A stretch of 64,000 bases of DNA, from the NCBI GenBank assembly GCA_028023455.1, contig JAQFVV010000020.1, positions 9,159,092 to 9,223,091 on the forward strand. The letters run 5' to 3'. A program made the position numbers and the translations under genes. How positions within the stretch are numbered: position 1 is the first letter of the stretch; each line of letters starts with the position of its first letter. The notes below the pieces were generated by a model, which worked only from the letters and a program-made list of their open reading frames with translations, made no database searches and was not told the DNA's origin. Positions 47,540 through 59,724 of the stretch are shown piece after piece. This stretch comes from Epiperipatus broadwayi (lineage: Eukaryota; Onychophora; Udeonychophora; Euonychophora; Peripatidae).

Positions 47540-48035
47540 TGCTGAATATGTTCAGTAATTTATTTTATTGGGCCATTTTTAAAAATATTTGCTTGTTTAA
47601 CCTGTGTATTTCTAAAGCAGATTGCATTTGGAGATAGATTTTGTATATTCTTGTAAGTGATCTCGTATCAAACTTGGAAGGAGGGGATCTCTCTCTCTAT
47701 ATATATATATATACCAATTTTCAGTGAAGACAAACAATAATTAATATTCTTTATATATTTTAAAAATATTATTCTCTAAATTTTTGTATATAAAAGATAA
47801 ACATATACATGGTACTGTAATATTAGGGTATGCAAACAATCGAATATTTAAACAACTTATTGGTTAGGCTACAAAACAACTATACTATATTAACATGTCA
47901 ATCATTTAAAATTAATTTTATTAATGGCATACAAACTTTTGATTAATTGATTTGCTTGACCACAACACCTAAAAAATCATTAAAGCTCTGTGTATATTTA
48001 TATACAGTAACACACTGCAAAACAAACTTTTTTTT
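47540..48035. other. AT-rich stretch without recognised content
   Basis: A TCTC/AT microsatellite lies near 47690-47714. Confidence 0.5.
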
Positions 48036-48037
48036 CC

Positions 48038-48140
48038 TCATGTGTCATAGCATCAGCCAGGAAGTGAACCCACTAACCTGGGACAACTACTTGTAAAGCA
48101 ACCATCGCTGACCTCTCGACCACCAATGCTTGACAAAAAG
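48038..48140 (-). mobile_element. tRNA-derived SINE head, same family as 17843
   Basis: On the minus strand: GTCAAGCATTGGTGGTCGAG, AGGTCAGCGATGGTT (A box side), then GTGGGTTCACTTCC (B box) and CTGATGCTATGACACATGAG. The flanking words equal those of the plus-strand copy at 17843-17960. Confidence 0.75.
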
Positions 48141-49125
48141 TTTTGCAAGAATTTCTCATAGAAAAGCAAAGACAGAAAAAGTATTGCTTATCTTTATGGC
48201 TAAGATTTTTTTTGTGGGTTTTTTAATCATTATTATATTCTTTCCTTATAAAGAAGTAAAATGTCTATTTATTATAAGCTGACTATTTAAAGAAAGTTTC
48301 AAAGTCTGGTTTAGAATTTGAAAAAAAGAAAAAATTAAATTCCTGACTGTGGTCATGAAAGGCAAGTATACTAACAACTAACTATATTGTGCATATTTTA
48401 TATATTTAAATCAATATTGCTCTGTTAATTAATAGTTGAAAATTTTTTAATTAGTATTACTTCAATATTAACAATAAGCACAGCACAAAAATGTTGAAAG
48501 TTTGCTAGATGATTTTAATTAAATGTTTCTTCATGTCAAAGTTGCAAATGATTCTTTACATATTTATTAGAGGGAAGATGTTCTTTACTTATTATATATA
48601 TAATATGAAATTGCATAACCAAAATTCTGTAATCATAAGTTGTGCATCATTTAATTTATGCTATAAATTTTTACTTTACATATAGCATGCTTGACCATGA
48701 TTATAATTGACGCAAACAAGAAACATTATTATTTAACTCACATTCTAATTTATTTACTTAATTAAGTTCCAGTAGAGATTTGTTTGTGTTCATTTTTTAA
48801 TTAAGAAGCACATTTGAATGCTGAATAACTTTTGACTATTTAATAAATCATGTCTCATGAGCTTGCATTTATGGTCAATTATTTTTGCCCATAAAATATG
48901 AATGGAGTGTTTGTTTCTAGAAATATTGGAGCCACATATAATTTCAGTCAAAATTAATAAGGCATTAAATACCCTCAAAAAACAGTCTTAGATATATATA
49001 TAAAAAAAAAAACAAATAGCATGCAATTAATTAAATAGATAACTAAGCAAATTTAATAACAAACTTACATTTTTGTTACCCATGATTATGACCCAAATAT
49101 ATCCAAAGCACACTGACTGTTTATA
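48141..49125. other. AT-rich stretch without recognised content
   Basis: A 62-codon antisense open frame (48978-48790) has no similarity I recognise. Confidence 0.5.
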
Positions 49126-49138
49126 TTATAAAATAAGT

Positions 49139-49691
49139 GATCCAATAAACATCACATGAACCCCATTTCTTATGCTTTCTTACAACTGCCTAATAGGATA
49201 GTGGTGGCTATAGTTATTAAAGATCCAAATCCACCCAAATTTATAAGTATTGAACTGAGTTCAATACTCTATGTCTATTTAGGCTGATGAGCTTGGATTG
49301 AAAATATTATGGTGTTTTCAATTTAAGACTCATAGTTTTGTAATTAAACTAAGAAAAACTCTCCATACAGAAGTGCCACCCTGCGGCAACCAGAGTAATC
49401 AATGGATGCCAGAAGGCCTGTGCATAAAATCCCTATCTAGATGATGATCATGTGATGTTTAGAGATAAAAGGTGACTGCTGGGGGGAGGGGTGTGCATTA
49501 GATCCTAAGATCTAGGTGCAATGCTCTCAGATTCAAGACTCCTCACTGACGAAGGTCACAAGCCAGAAACTAGTCTGGGGATATTGGATGAGTAGGCACT
49601 AGATAGGGGTTTTATGCACAGGTCTTCTGGCATTCATTAATTACTCTGGCTTGCACTGAGTGGCAATACATATATAGAGTTTTGCCTGTTT
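49139..49691. mobile_element. P-family foldback retroposon, 553 bp
   Basis: Bounded by TAAAATAAGT (49129-49138 and 49692-49701), a 10-bp duplication. An antisense tail (AACATCACATGAACCCCATT) joins a sense body (AATAGGATAGTGGTGGCTAT onwards), then an antisense unit start (AACTCTCCATACAGAAGTGC) and again a sense unit, TGACGAAGGTCACAAGCCAG, then AAACTAGTCTGGGG, ending GAGTTTTGCCTGTTTTAA. It shows rearranged sense and antisense pieces inside one insertion. Confidence 0.88.
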
Positions 49692-49704
49692 TAAAATAAG
49701 TAAT

Positions 49705-51190
49705 CATTATAAAATGAATGATTTTGGTCTTGTAATTATATATAAATGCAATCAAATTAGAATTATGTATTAACCAGCTATTAAAATTGGTGAATAATTA
49801 ATATAAAATACTCACTATTTATCTCTAAAAAAAACTATTTTTTGGATATCAGATAATTGATACTTCTTAAAAACAAACATTGAATACTAGAAGTCAACTT
49901 TTAGTTTCAAAACAATATCTTCTTTAGCCACTCTGTGTCACCCCCTATAATTTGAAACTATCAGAATCTTATTGATTTTGTTTAAAACTGAAAAAAAAAA
50001 ATCCATTTATATTATTATTTGAAAGGAATGAGTGTGAGCGTGCTTGTTTCAAACTCACAGATATGGCTTCTATGTGTAGATGAGCGTGCGAATACTTATT
50101 AATATTAATAATGGCTAAGTATTATATTAATCAAGCTTAGTTTAAAAATTTAAAGTGACTTTTTTTTGCAATTGAGAACTTTATTTGTTTAATTTAGTGA
50201 TAGGAGTGGCAGACTCTATAATTCAAGATACACGGATCATATGTGACCTCCATCAGATCTATTATGTGAACGGCTGATCAAGTAATTATTTACAATTTTC
50301 TATTTGTATGTATACATTTATATATATATAGAAAAAGAGAGAGACAGGGAGACTTTGAATAATCTAATGAAGGTCAAAGATTTCTTTAAAAATTTCCTAA
50401 TAATGAGGATCGAAAGAGAACGTGTTACACTCTTGCCAAAAACGATACGAACATATATAAACATTCAGAGTAAAAAAAAAAAAAAGGGGGGGGGGATACT
50501 AAAAACAATAGTGGTAGAATGAAAAAATTGATTAATTACACGCGCATAATTTCAAAAAGTTTTTAATACCTTTTTAAAGTTTTTTCGCTTACGTTATCCT
50601 GGGTAAGTGGTTTTAAAATAAAATAAAAAGTAAAAAATAAATAAAACTTCATATTAAATCAAAACTTCAATTCAAAATCAATAGAACAAAAAAAAAAAAA
50701 AAAGATTGAAAGAAAAAGGATTTATTCTCTTCGCTAAAAGCTAAGTTATTTTCCTGCTTTTTTTTTTTAGTCTCTTTTATAAGCTTAATATGATTAGGGT
50801 GATATCTGTAACTTTTGCCCTATTTGAAGGACATCACACATTTTCAATATTGATTTATTTTATAGTTTAAGTTGCTAGGAAATAAATAAGCTAAGGTGGC
50901 AAAAAATATGAATTTAATAAACAATGTGTGTATGCATGTATTACAAAAGTACGCGGGCAAACACACATATATATTTACCAGAAAAATTTTTTATAACAAA
51001 ATAAAAACTAAAATAGTTCCTACACACATTAATAATATATGTAATGATCACTATCATTAAAGTGCTCATGATGTGTGGTGTCAAATCCCAACGGAGTGAA
51101 ACTAAAATTTTGCTCTAAAGTTTCAAACAAGGTTAGAATTTTTTTCAGGTAGCCAACCCGTAACCAGTTCATTTAAATAATTAAATATTG
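49705..51190. other. AT-rich stretch; AG/AT microsatellites and a G run
   Basis: An AT/AG microsatellite lies at 50318-50345 and an A-then-G homopolymer junction (eight to nine G) near 50470-50495. A 72-codon open frame there is low complexity. Around 51050-51180 a TGGTGTCAAATCCCAACG segment resembles a decayed tRNA-SINE B box. Confidence 0.45.
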
Positions 51191-51200
51191 ATCAATAGAT

Positions 51201-52366
51201 CACGGATTGACAACCTGGGTTACTGATATCCTCTGGGTGTACAGAAAGCTTGTCTGGAGTAAATGGTGTATAGCAGGTAAGTACATTATTAAGATATAAG
51301 CTGGCTAAGTCAGATACTTGACTACCCTTTTGCTCACAATGGGCACTCTACCCTAGTATTCAGAAAAAAAATCTTCATTTGGGATGCTCATAGCCTGCTA
51401 TTTCCCACACAAAACTCTACCATTCCTTATCTCGGTGGTAACAATCAGGTGGTCACCAGGTTTTTCAAGAATCTCAAGCTGGAGCCAAGGTTCCTGGACT
51501 TTCTAGTGAAAATCAACCTGAATTCACTCCAGACAAACTGGTTCCTGCACTACAGGAGATTCCTCAAGAATATAGATCCTACGTGTCACAACTGCCATAG
51601 GACCTGTGAAACCTTTGATCATATGATAAATGATTGCCCAGCATATAACAAAATCAGAACTTTCATTACTTACCACTGCCACATTTCCCTGAACATAATA
51701 TTAAATATTAAATGCTGCTTCCTGTCCAGGGATTATGTCACTGCAAGACTCTCAACCTTTCTCACTTATGCCATCTGGATGGCCAGATGTCACAACAAGT
51801 TTACCTTTCCTCATCCCAAGCCTGAAGACACATTCATTTCCAAGCTAAAGGAATTTTGCCATAAGGACAGAATAATCTCATCCAGATTTTTATTTGACAA
51901 CACATGGAGCCTGATTAAGCTGGATTAACAACACTAGTAACCACATCAGAACATTAGGTTGCCTGACTATCATGGATAACTTTTTTTTTGATTGACAATT
52001 GTATCATTATTACATATGGTTTTTCAATAAAATTATTTATAAATAAGATATTCCAAAAATATTTATGTTATCAATGTTTTTGGGCTATTCCATGTTGGTA
52101 ATGTCTGTCAATCAGACCAACAACATGACACCTTTTTTCTTACTGCATAACTCGAAATACCCAGTTAAGTTTCAAAATAGCTGGTGAAATTGCCAGATGA
52201 GTGCCCCTTCAAGACTTGCTTCTATGACAACTGCACCTCATGGGCATGCATTTGATGTACTACACAGTAATTTTCCAACTACTTATTTCTTATAATGAAT
52301 AAGAAGTACCAAATAATTTACTAAAAGCCAAAGGGATATGGGAACCCAAAAAGTTGAGAACTACTG
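51201..52366. mobile_element. Candidate non-autonomous hAT element with a LINE piece inside
   Basis: The left end CACGGATTGACAACCTGGGT and the right end (reverse complement CAGTAGTTCTCAACTTTTTG, then GGTTCCCATATCC) match each other and the common hAT terminus CAGGGRTTCTCAACC. An exact 8-bp duplication CAATAGAT flanks it (51193-51200 and 52367-52374). No hAT transposase is visible. The central part carries LINE coding sequence on the plus strand. Confidence 0.65.
51380..51995 (+). mobile_element. LINE 3' end with zf-RVT-like domain
   Basis: An intact open frame of 159 codons from the first methionine (51449-51928) ends in a stop. Residues about 44-69 read DPTCHNCHRTCETFDHMIND, then C: a C-x2-C-x7-H-x4-C knuckle, as in the zf-RVT domain after LINE reverse transcriptases. 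A YAIWMAR-HNKFTF segment follows, typical of the tail of such proteins. The reverse transcriptase itself is absent, so this is a 5'-truncated copy or a captured fragment. An AATAAAATT signal follows near 52027. It is better preserved than other LINE pieces in the window. Confidence 0.75.
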
Positions 52367-52375
52367 CAATAGATG

Positions 52376-53350
52376 GTTATCAATCTATTTTTAGCTAGAT
52401 AGATGGTAAACAACAGTGAAAAAGTAATGATGACGACTATAAAAGACATCAAAAGTTTTTCTGGCTTTAGAAAATTTATCTAAAACAAAGAATCCAGCAG
52501 TCAAAATGCTTGACTGCAATCCATGTCTAAACAGAATTGCAATGAAAAGTTCACATTTTATTGCTTCTCTAATGGAGTTGCTGAAGAGACCTTTGACACT
52601 AAGTTGTATTTAAAAAGACTATTCTACCATTTTACACATATCAGATTCTAGTACAGCTTCTAAAAACTGCTGATTAATTAAAAATATTCTTAAATTTTCT
52701 TGGCTTATTTAATACTTATATAAGGCTAAAACCTTAGTACATGTGCCTTGAGTGTTTAATTTTAACAAGAGAGCCCTCTACAAATCATAACACAAGAATT
52801 GACTTTATAAAGATAAGAGGGACCCTCTTATCTCTGAACCTATTTTTTAATTATATAGGCAAATCTAAAGCATATTGATTTGGGAGTATGAAGCTAATAA
52901 ATTTTTCACTGATTAAGTCCACTATTTCTGTTAAACATTAACGTTCGTGAAATCTTTTGATTTATAAGGAGTCAATATTCAGATATTAAATTTAGAAATA
53001 TTTTGAATCAATTTAAAGTTGTAAATATTAATTCTTCTTAAGTGCGATGTCAGCATGTAATACTTATATAAGGCTAAAACCTTAGTACATGCGCCTTGAG
53101 TGCTTAATTTTAACAAGAGAGACCTCTACAAATCATAAATATAAAGTGATAATTGATATATAATTATCATTTGTGCAAAGTTCTAAGACTAAAATAACAT
53201 AATTACAAATATTTAATAAAACATTTATATATGAATATCTCAATCATAATATATTTATCAACAAAGCCAATATTTTAATAATTAAGATCAACAAAACATC
53301 TCATGAATATTTCATTTTATTTAACTTATGTTTTAAAAACATTTCTCTCA
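52376..53350. other. Stretch with an 80-bp direct repeat and a perfect 22-bp palindrome
   Basis: AATACTTATATAAGGCTAAA and the following 60 bp occur at 52711 and 53059, 348 bp apart. GATAAGAGGGACCCTCTTATC-type palindrome lies near 52818-52839. No coding similarity. Confidence 0.6.
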
Positions 53351-53351
53351 T

Positions 53352-53627
53352 CTCCAGAACCAATGACATTAAGAATTCTATAGGCAGTATGTGGGAGCAC
53401 TGCTATATCCTGGTTACCAGACTGTTTTCTGATTTTTATCTTCTCCGGAACCAATGACATTAAGAATTCTATGGGCAGTATGTGGGAGCACTGCTATATC
53501 CTGGTTACCAGACTGTTTTCTGATTTTTATCTTCTCCAGAACCAATGACATTAAGAATTCTATGGGCAGTATGTGGGAGCACTGCTATATCCTGGTTACC
53601 AGACTGTTTTCTGATTTTTATCTTTAT
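53352..53627. repeat. 91-bp tandem repeat, three copies
   Basis: Units start CTCCAGAACCAATGACATTA at 53352, 53443 and 53534 and differ at only a few bases. An 84-codon open frame arises because 91 is not a multiple of three but no stop falls in the read-through; it has no recognised similarity. Confidence 0.95.
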
Positions 53628-53639
53628 ACAGACATAAAA

Positions 53640-55670
53640 TTAAAAGCTATCTTTAACTGCTTTATATTATCAAGTTTATTGTTGAGTTCAAAAGATTGGA
53701 TTTTTTGAAATGCTTAATAATATAAAGAAAATAAAAGTGATTACTAGCTACACAATTGCATTATTTACTGACAAAGAGTAAAGCCAAAAATTAGCCTGGA
53801 TAAATGTATATAATGGCATTACCATCTAATGCATATTGATCACTCAAATTTATAATTCTGTTGTGGATGAAGAGAATTCATTTGTTTTACATCATATCAT
53901 TCTTTTTGAAAGCATATTTAAGTAATTGGATCAATTATCTATAATAGTGATATAGTGCATTACTCCCAGATCATCTTAAGAAATACATCCTATTGTAACA
54001 TGCAGATGAATATCCATAAATGCCTTAAAATTTAAAGGTTATTCTAATCATTAAAACAATTTTATTCTAGTGTTTTTATGTCATCTAAGTCTGAGAAAAT
54101 CTTTATTGTCTGCAATAGCTAGGCTATCATTCCAAGAGTAATTTTGTGATGTATCATGTCATGTGATCATAAATATTAACACTCACCATACTCACTAGCC
54201 AATAGAACAAGTGCATACACAATACTTATTATTTTCAATGTAAAATTAAATTAATTTATTTACATACTATTTACATTAATTGATTGTATAAAACCTATGT
54301 ATTTTAATTATAAAAATTTATGATATATATGTAAAAGAAAAAAGAAGTACTTATACATAATAACAAACCTGTCTTGGAGTAAAATAATGTAAATTTTAGA
54401 ATAGATCTTGAAATAAAAAAAGACATCTAGTAAATAATATTGTTGAAAAGAATCTTACAAAACTAGTATAATTAAACTAAGATAAAGATAACTTAGGATA
54501 CAGTGTTAATAATAGGATAAAATCTGTCCCATCCCCATTCATATTTTTTTTTATTTTACAGACTATATATCAACAAACACCTAACTGATTCATACACATA
54601 CTAATTTTCTAGTGAAGAGTAATTTGTATATGCTATATTAACTGTGGGCTGTCACTAACTAAAACAACTAAGCTTGTTTTTAAAATGAAAAACTTCCAGG
54701 ATTTGGTTTAGGGGTTTGAATCTCAGGTCATGAACATTGTAGGCATATTTGCTTATTATTAGCTATGAAACTCTACCATATATTGCTAATTACATAGATT
54801 TTTTTAAATTGAAATCAGATAGAATAACTTCATAATTCTCTTAACATCGTTTATTTTATTATTTTGATTTTAAAGCTACATCATAAGAGTAATTGAGTAA
54901 ATTAATATTTTTCTAAAAAGAATAATGCAAGAAATATTGGGGGAGGGGGAGAATCACTATGTAAACAAATAATATATTGCTTGACTATAATTTTTGAAAT
55001 AAAGTAAAACGAAAAAAAAGATAAACTGTGGGCTGAACATATGCATAATTATAAAACCATTATGACAATTAATAAGATTAAATGAAAAAGAGCAAGTCAT
55101 ACAATCCTAGTTTGAAATATCATATTCTGCAATAATATAAATATATGAGTATCATATGGGGTAATGGTATCTGTCTACTATGTCTACAATTTGGTTGGAA
55201 TATAGGCCAAAATTATTTTTTTTCAACAGACTTAGAATTTATCTTTTAGATAATATGGATAGTCTAACTAACAATCCAATATTGGTTAGTACTGTTTATT
55301 TGTATGTGTGTGTGAAGTACTGTTAGCAAAATCCCATTATAGGGATATTTATAGATTATTTTACCTTTTACGAATCTACCTATCTCACATATTTTCATAT
55401 ATAAAAAGAATTACCTAGTACTGTAAATATTAAATTAAATGGAAGTGATATCAAATATTTATAACATTATCAACTTTATAATATTTCACCCATTGCTGCA
55501 TTTGATAAGAAAAAATGAAATTAATCTCTGCAGAGCACAAATTGTGGACTCACCCATCTGTGTCAATTGTCACAAAAAAAGAAGCAATCACATAACAAAT
55601 GTATCAATTTCATTTCTATGTACAATACAACTTATAGAATCCATTTGAATTTTTAATTTATTATTCTTAG
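53640..55670. other. AT-rich stretch without recognised gene
   Basis: Near 54712 AGGGGTTTGAATCTCAGG resembles a B box, possibly an old SINE. No other content was recognised; open frames at 55439-55648 show no known motif. Confidence 0.45.
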
Positions 55671-55674
55671 TTTA

Positions 55675-56130
55675 AATATACCAAATTTATTAAGAGCAAG
55701 CAAATAATATTATAATAACGTGAAAGACTTAAATCTTCAAAACCTGCGCCTTAAACATGCTAATGTACAGCCTTTCATGTTATTATAATATTATTTGCTT
55801 GCGCCTAATAAATTTGATATATTTACATTTGTTACTATCATTTCATTAGATTTAAAAATTGCTGCATAGTAAATCGAAAGATTTCACATTGTTTATTTAT
55901 ATTTAGTGAATTAAATGTGAAGGTATTTTAAGTTTCACACTCGTAGTTCGAAATGCTTGAGTCTGGCTTATTTATATATAAATTGAGACATAGAAGAAGG
56001 TGGGTTCCATCTTTTTCTAATAGTTCTGACTTGTGTTTCAGATTTAAGAGGTCCATATGCAGTTATTATTACATCTGATTGGCTGTACGTTAGCAGGTTT
56101 TGAAGGTTTAAGCCTTTCACGTTATTATTC
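55675..56130. repeat. Element with nested inverted repeats
   Basis: AAGCAAATAATATTATAATA (55699) pairs with its inverse at 55780-55802. In addition, ATAACGTGAAAGACTTAAAT and TTCAAAACCTG (55716-55747) are the reverse complement of CAGGTTTTGAAGGTTTAAGC at 56094 and following. The latter suggests termini of an element of about 410 bp whose left end was hit by a second inversion. Confidence 0.7.
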
Positions 56131-56134
56131 TTAG

Positions 56135-57780
56135 TTTAATAATTCCACTTTACTATAATTTATGCATGCACAAAACAGAGCTATATAAACTACTTTTTTC
56201 CAAAGAACCTTGCACAATCAAGTTAATATCTAAATGTATAATTAAACAAATAATAGCAATGTCAATAATATAAAAATTGAAGTTATATTAAAATTTCAAA
56301 TTAATATCTATGAATTTTATATTTTAATTATTACTACAATGATGAAAAAATCAAATTTTATCAGCTGTGTTTTGACTTCACCCAGCCTTATTCAAGAGCT
56401 ACAGGAAGACCAATCTGAAATTGAAAGTAGCAATTTTCATTTCTATTTCAACACTATTAAATAAAATTTGTTTGTTTAATAGTTATTATTTTAATAAAGC
56501 TCATTTTGCTAAGATTAATAATACAAACACAAGTCAGACAAATTATTATTCACAATTTTCTCAGCCAATATTAGAGTTTATATCTGAAAAATATCAACCA
56601 ACATTCAACCAGACAAATGCAGTGTTCTGTTTTTTGATGGTGAAAGAAATGTCTATTTAGACAGCTGTATGATGGCTTTATATTGGGTTAAATATTAATC
56701 TGCACAAACATATAGCTATAGACTATTTGAAGGTTTTGGGATTGATCCCATAATGCAAACACTGCTTCAAGACAATATTGTCATCTTTTAAATGATAATG
56801 CTCTAAATCTGTACCCTATACAGATAATAGTTTTGAGAAATATTAAAATAATAAAAAAATGGCACTACATATTCTATGCACATAACACCATTCTGATGTG
56901 AACATGATTAAACACTATGGCTATTACACACTTAGTCACTGATCTATAATGGTATATTATATCAAAATAAAGTTTTTTCTAAGCATTATTATTTATTCTT
57001 TTTGGGCACTGTTTAGATGTTTATAATTTTATTTCTACACCATAATAATTAAGATATATGTGTTCCAGTTACTTTGACCAATCTCTCTGTAGGACACATT
57101 ATTTTTAATTGGGTCATTTCACTTCTGTTATCAATATTGACAAGTATTATAGTATTTTTCACTGATGGAGTGCAACTTATAATAAGATCAAAATATATTA
57201 ACAGTATTCAGATTGTGATTAAGACTTCTAATAAATGTGATAATTTCTCTTAAAAATTTATGTACTAATGATATTCTCCATCAGCAGGAAAATAAATATC
57301 TTTTAAAATTTCAGGTTCTTTAAATGCAAACTAAGATGCTTTTTTGACTGGAGTTATCCCAACTTTAAAACTGGTCATTACGTTCAGCCATTTTGTCCAG
57401 CTTCATCTTGTAAGAGTACATTGTTTCAAAAGAAATGATGAGACGTAGATAAAATATGCTGATAAAATGTTTTGATAATTTTTTTAACCTTTTAATATAA
57501 GAAACAAAAAAATTAAATAGCCAGTAAAATAAAATTAAAACTATTTTAAACTATCATACTATTTAACTTTAAAATATTTTGTCTAATTTTTATAACAACT
57601 TGATCATATCTTATGTAAAATCCATTCACATTCAATGTTACTTTAGAATATGTTTTTGTGTTTTTACTATAATTTCAGTTTTTTAACATATATTTGAAAT
57701 ATAATAGTCCACTTTGATATAAAAATTTTTTACATTAATTAATAAACATTTTAATTATTATTATTTATTTGTTTTTTATA
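56135..57780. other. AT-rich stretch without recognised gene
   Basis: A 79-codon open frame at 56421-56660 has no motif I recognise. An ATTGATCCCATAATGC segment near 56742 could be SINE-like. Confidence 0.45.
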
Positions 57781-57784
57781 CAAA

Positions 57785-59720
57785 AATCCCTTTAATTACA
57801 GAACCCATTTAAAATGCCAAAAAGAAATTGCATATTCATAGATGATATTCAAGAAAGAATCATTGATGGGTTAAATTTTAAATGTATTCATCTGAGTGTC
57901 TTATGGTAATTATTTTAATATAAAAGTCCATTTAAAAAGTGCAAAACATAAGTCTAGTTTGGTTGCAATAATGAAGTCATCAAAAATATCAACATTTTTC
58001 AAATCAGCTTTCATCCAGCTCACAAAGATCATTTAATAGCTTCTAAAGAAGCTATCTTTGTCTTCCATACTAGTGTTCATAATTTAAGCTTTAAATCCAC
58101 TAATTGTTCTTCTAATTTAATATCAAAATTTATTTAATCATAATTTAGCCATGTTGGAATGAAATGTGAGGGAATAATTTTAAGTGCAAGTATTCCAATA
58201 TCATTTGATAAACTAAATAAGGAATTAAACAATATTCATTTGTAGCTATTTCAACTAATATTTCTAACAGTAAAGACATTAAGCTTGCGCTGGATATTCT
58301 ATGATATTTCATACCAGAAGAGATAAAAGTTAAATTTTTGGATTTTCAATCAATTCTGGGTGAAACACCAAAAATATTAGTCACAGATTTGTTGCCAGTT
58401 ATCAAAAAGCATATACTAATGTAAAAAATATATATCAGATTTATGTCAATAACTGCAATACAAATTTTACAAAACAGGCAAAACTCTCCGTACAGTAGTG
58501 CCACTCAGTATAAGCCAGAATAATTAATGGATGCTAGAAGGCTTGTGCATAAAATTCCTATCTAGTGCCTGCTCATCCAATATTCCCAGAGACTAGTTTC
58601 TAGCTTGTGGCTTTCATCAGTAAGGAGTCTTGGATCTGAGAGCACTGTATCTAGATCTTAGAAATGGTGATCATGTGATATTTAATAGTTCAATACAAAT
58701 TTTGGAGGTGTAAAATGTATAGGAGTAAGAAAATGTATGTTTTTTTATTAAAAAGAAATGTTGATAGAAATATTATGGGCATAGGTTGAAAAATTGTCTA
58801 CAAACTGTAATTAATGCTTTATCTATTGAAATTGAGGCTCTTGTCATTAAAATACATGTTTTTGTATTTATACCATTTGTGTAACTCGAAGAATTTTGTG
58901 ATTCTGTAAATATTTAGTACAATTTTTTTTTTACAACACTGGATTTCTTTTTTGCTTCCAGCTATTGAGAGAGATCTTGGGCTAAAATCTTAATTTTTAT
59001 CTCAAGAATAATGTCCAAAAGTTATATATGACTTTTTTTCAAATGATTACAGTAAAATGTATTTGTGGTTTATTCATGGCCAACTCACTCAGTCCAATAA
59101 AACAATTTTGGAAATAATAAAAACCATTGCAATGAATGTTGGTGCTGAAATGAAAAAAATTGTAAAATCATGTTGAAGAAAGGTGCATTAATTAAATTTA
59201 TGCCCCAAGTAGCCAAAAAAAGTATTTAAAACCTTGAAAGAAAATAATAAAATAAACATTGATGTGATAATACAAGAATTTACCAATTTTTATGATTGGT
59301 GTCTCTTGTATATTGATCTTTGGAATAATGCATTTGATGGAACTGAGGATTCAGAGTTTCAGTAATATTGTTTGGTCTGAAATATAAATAATCAGAGGGG
59401 AAATGAATGTATTTGAAAATGCTATTATTTATATCTAATATTCGATGAAGTGATAATAGTCAAAAAAATTTGGACAGTGAACTGTGAAATATGGAAGGAT
59501 TTATCATGTGAAGATCTGAGCCAAAATATGGAATATATCTTCTGTCAGCCAGTCACTTCTCCTGCTGAATGAATATTCTTAATGATGAATAAAATTTGGT
59601 CTCCAAAAAGATAGAATAAATGAATCCACAATTAAAACCTTAATAATTTATATAGTAAATATGGAATTGAGCTATTCTGATTTTTTTGAAAAAATTAAAA
59701 AACGACAAAAATCATTCTGG
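57785..59720 (+). pseudogene. hAT transposase pseudogene, interrupted by a P element
   Basis: Reading across frames, the plus strand gives SFHPAHKDHLIASKEAIFVF, HTSVHNLSFKSTNCSSNLIS, VGMKCEGIILSASIPISFDK, then IKVKFLDFQSILGET before the insertion. After it come NTNFGGVKCIGVRK, AIERDLGLKSYFLSQE, MYLWFIHGQLTQSNKTILEI, and the C-terminal FCQPVTSPAE followed by FLMMNKIWSPKR. This order (HPAHKDH zinc-binding start, DFQSILGET, C-terminal LMN-IWS--K-R) is that of one group of hAT transposases. Numerous stops and frameshifts are present. The upstream zinc finger and the terminal repeats were not found. Confidence 0.85.
58469..58690 (-). mobile_element. P-family retroposon, 222 bp, inserted in hAT pseudogene
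   Basis: A 13-bp duplication CAATACAAATTTT (58456-58468 and 58691-58703) flanks the element, and the hAT reading resumes right after it (NTNFGG). It runs antisense from GGCAAAACTCTCCGTACAGT through CTATCTAGTGCCTGCTCATC and CTTGTGGCTTTCATCAGTAA to GATCTTAGAAATGGTGATCA, joining the consensus middle directly to the tail by a deletion. Confidence 0.92.
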
Positions 59721-59724
59721 TGAT

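Noticed and set aside
53454-53708. 84-codon open frame over the 91-bp repeats
   Set aside because: It repeats only because the DNA unit repeats, and it shows no protein similarity.
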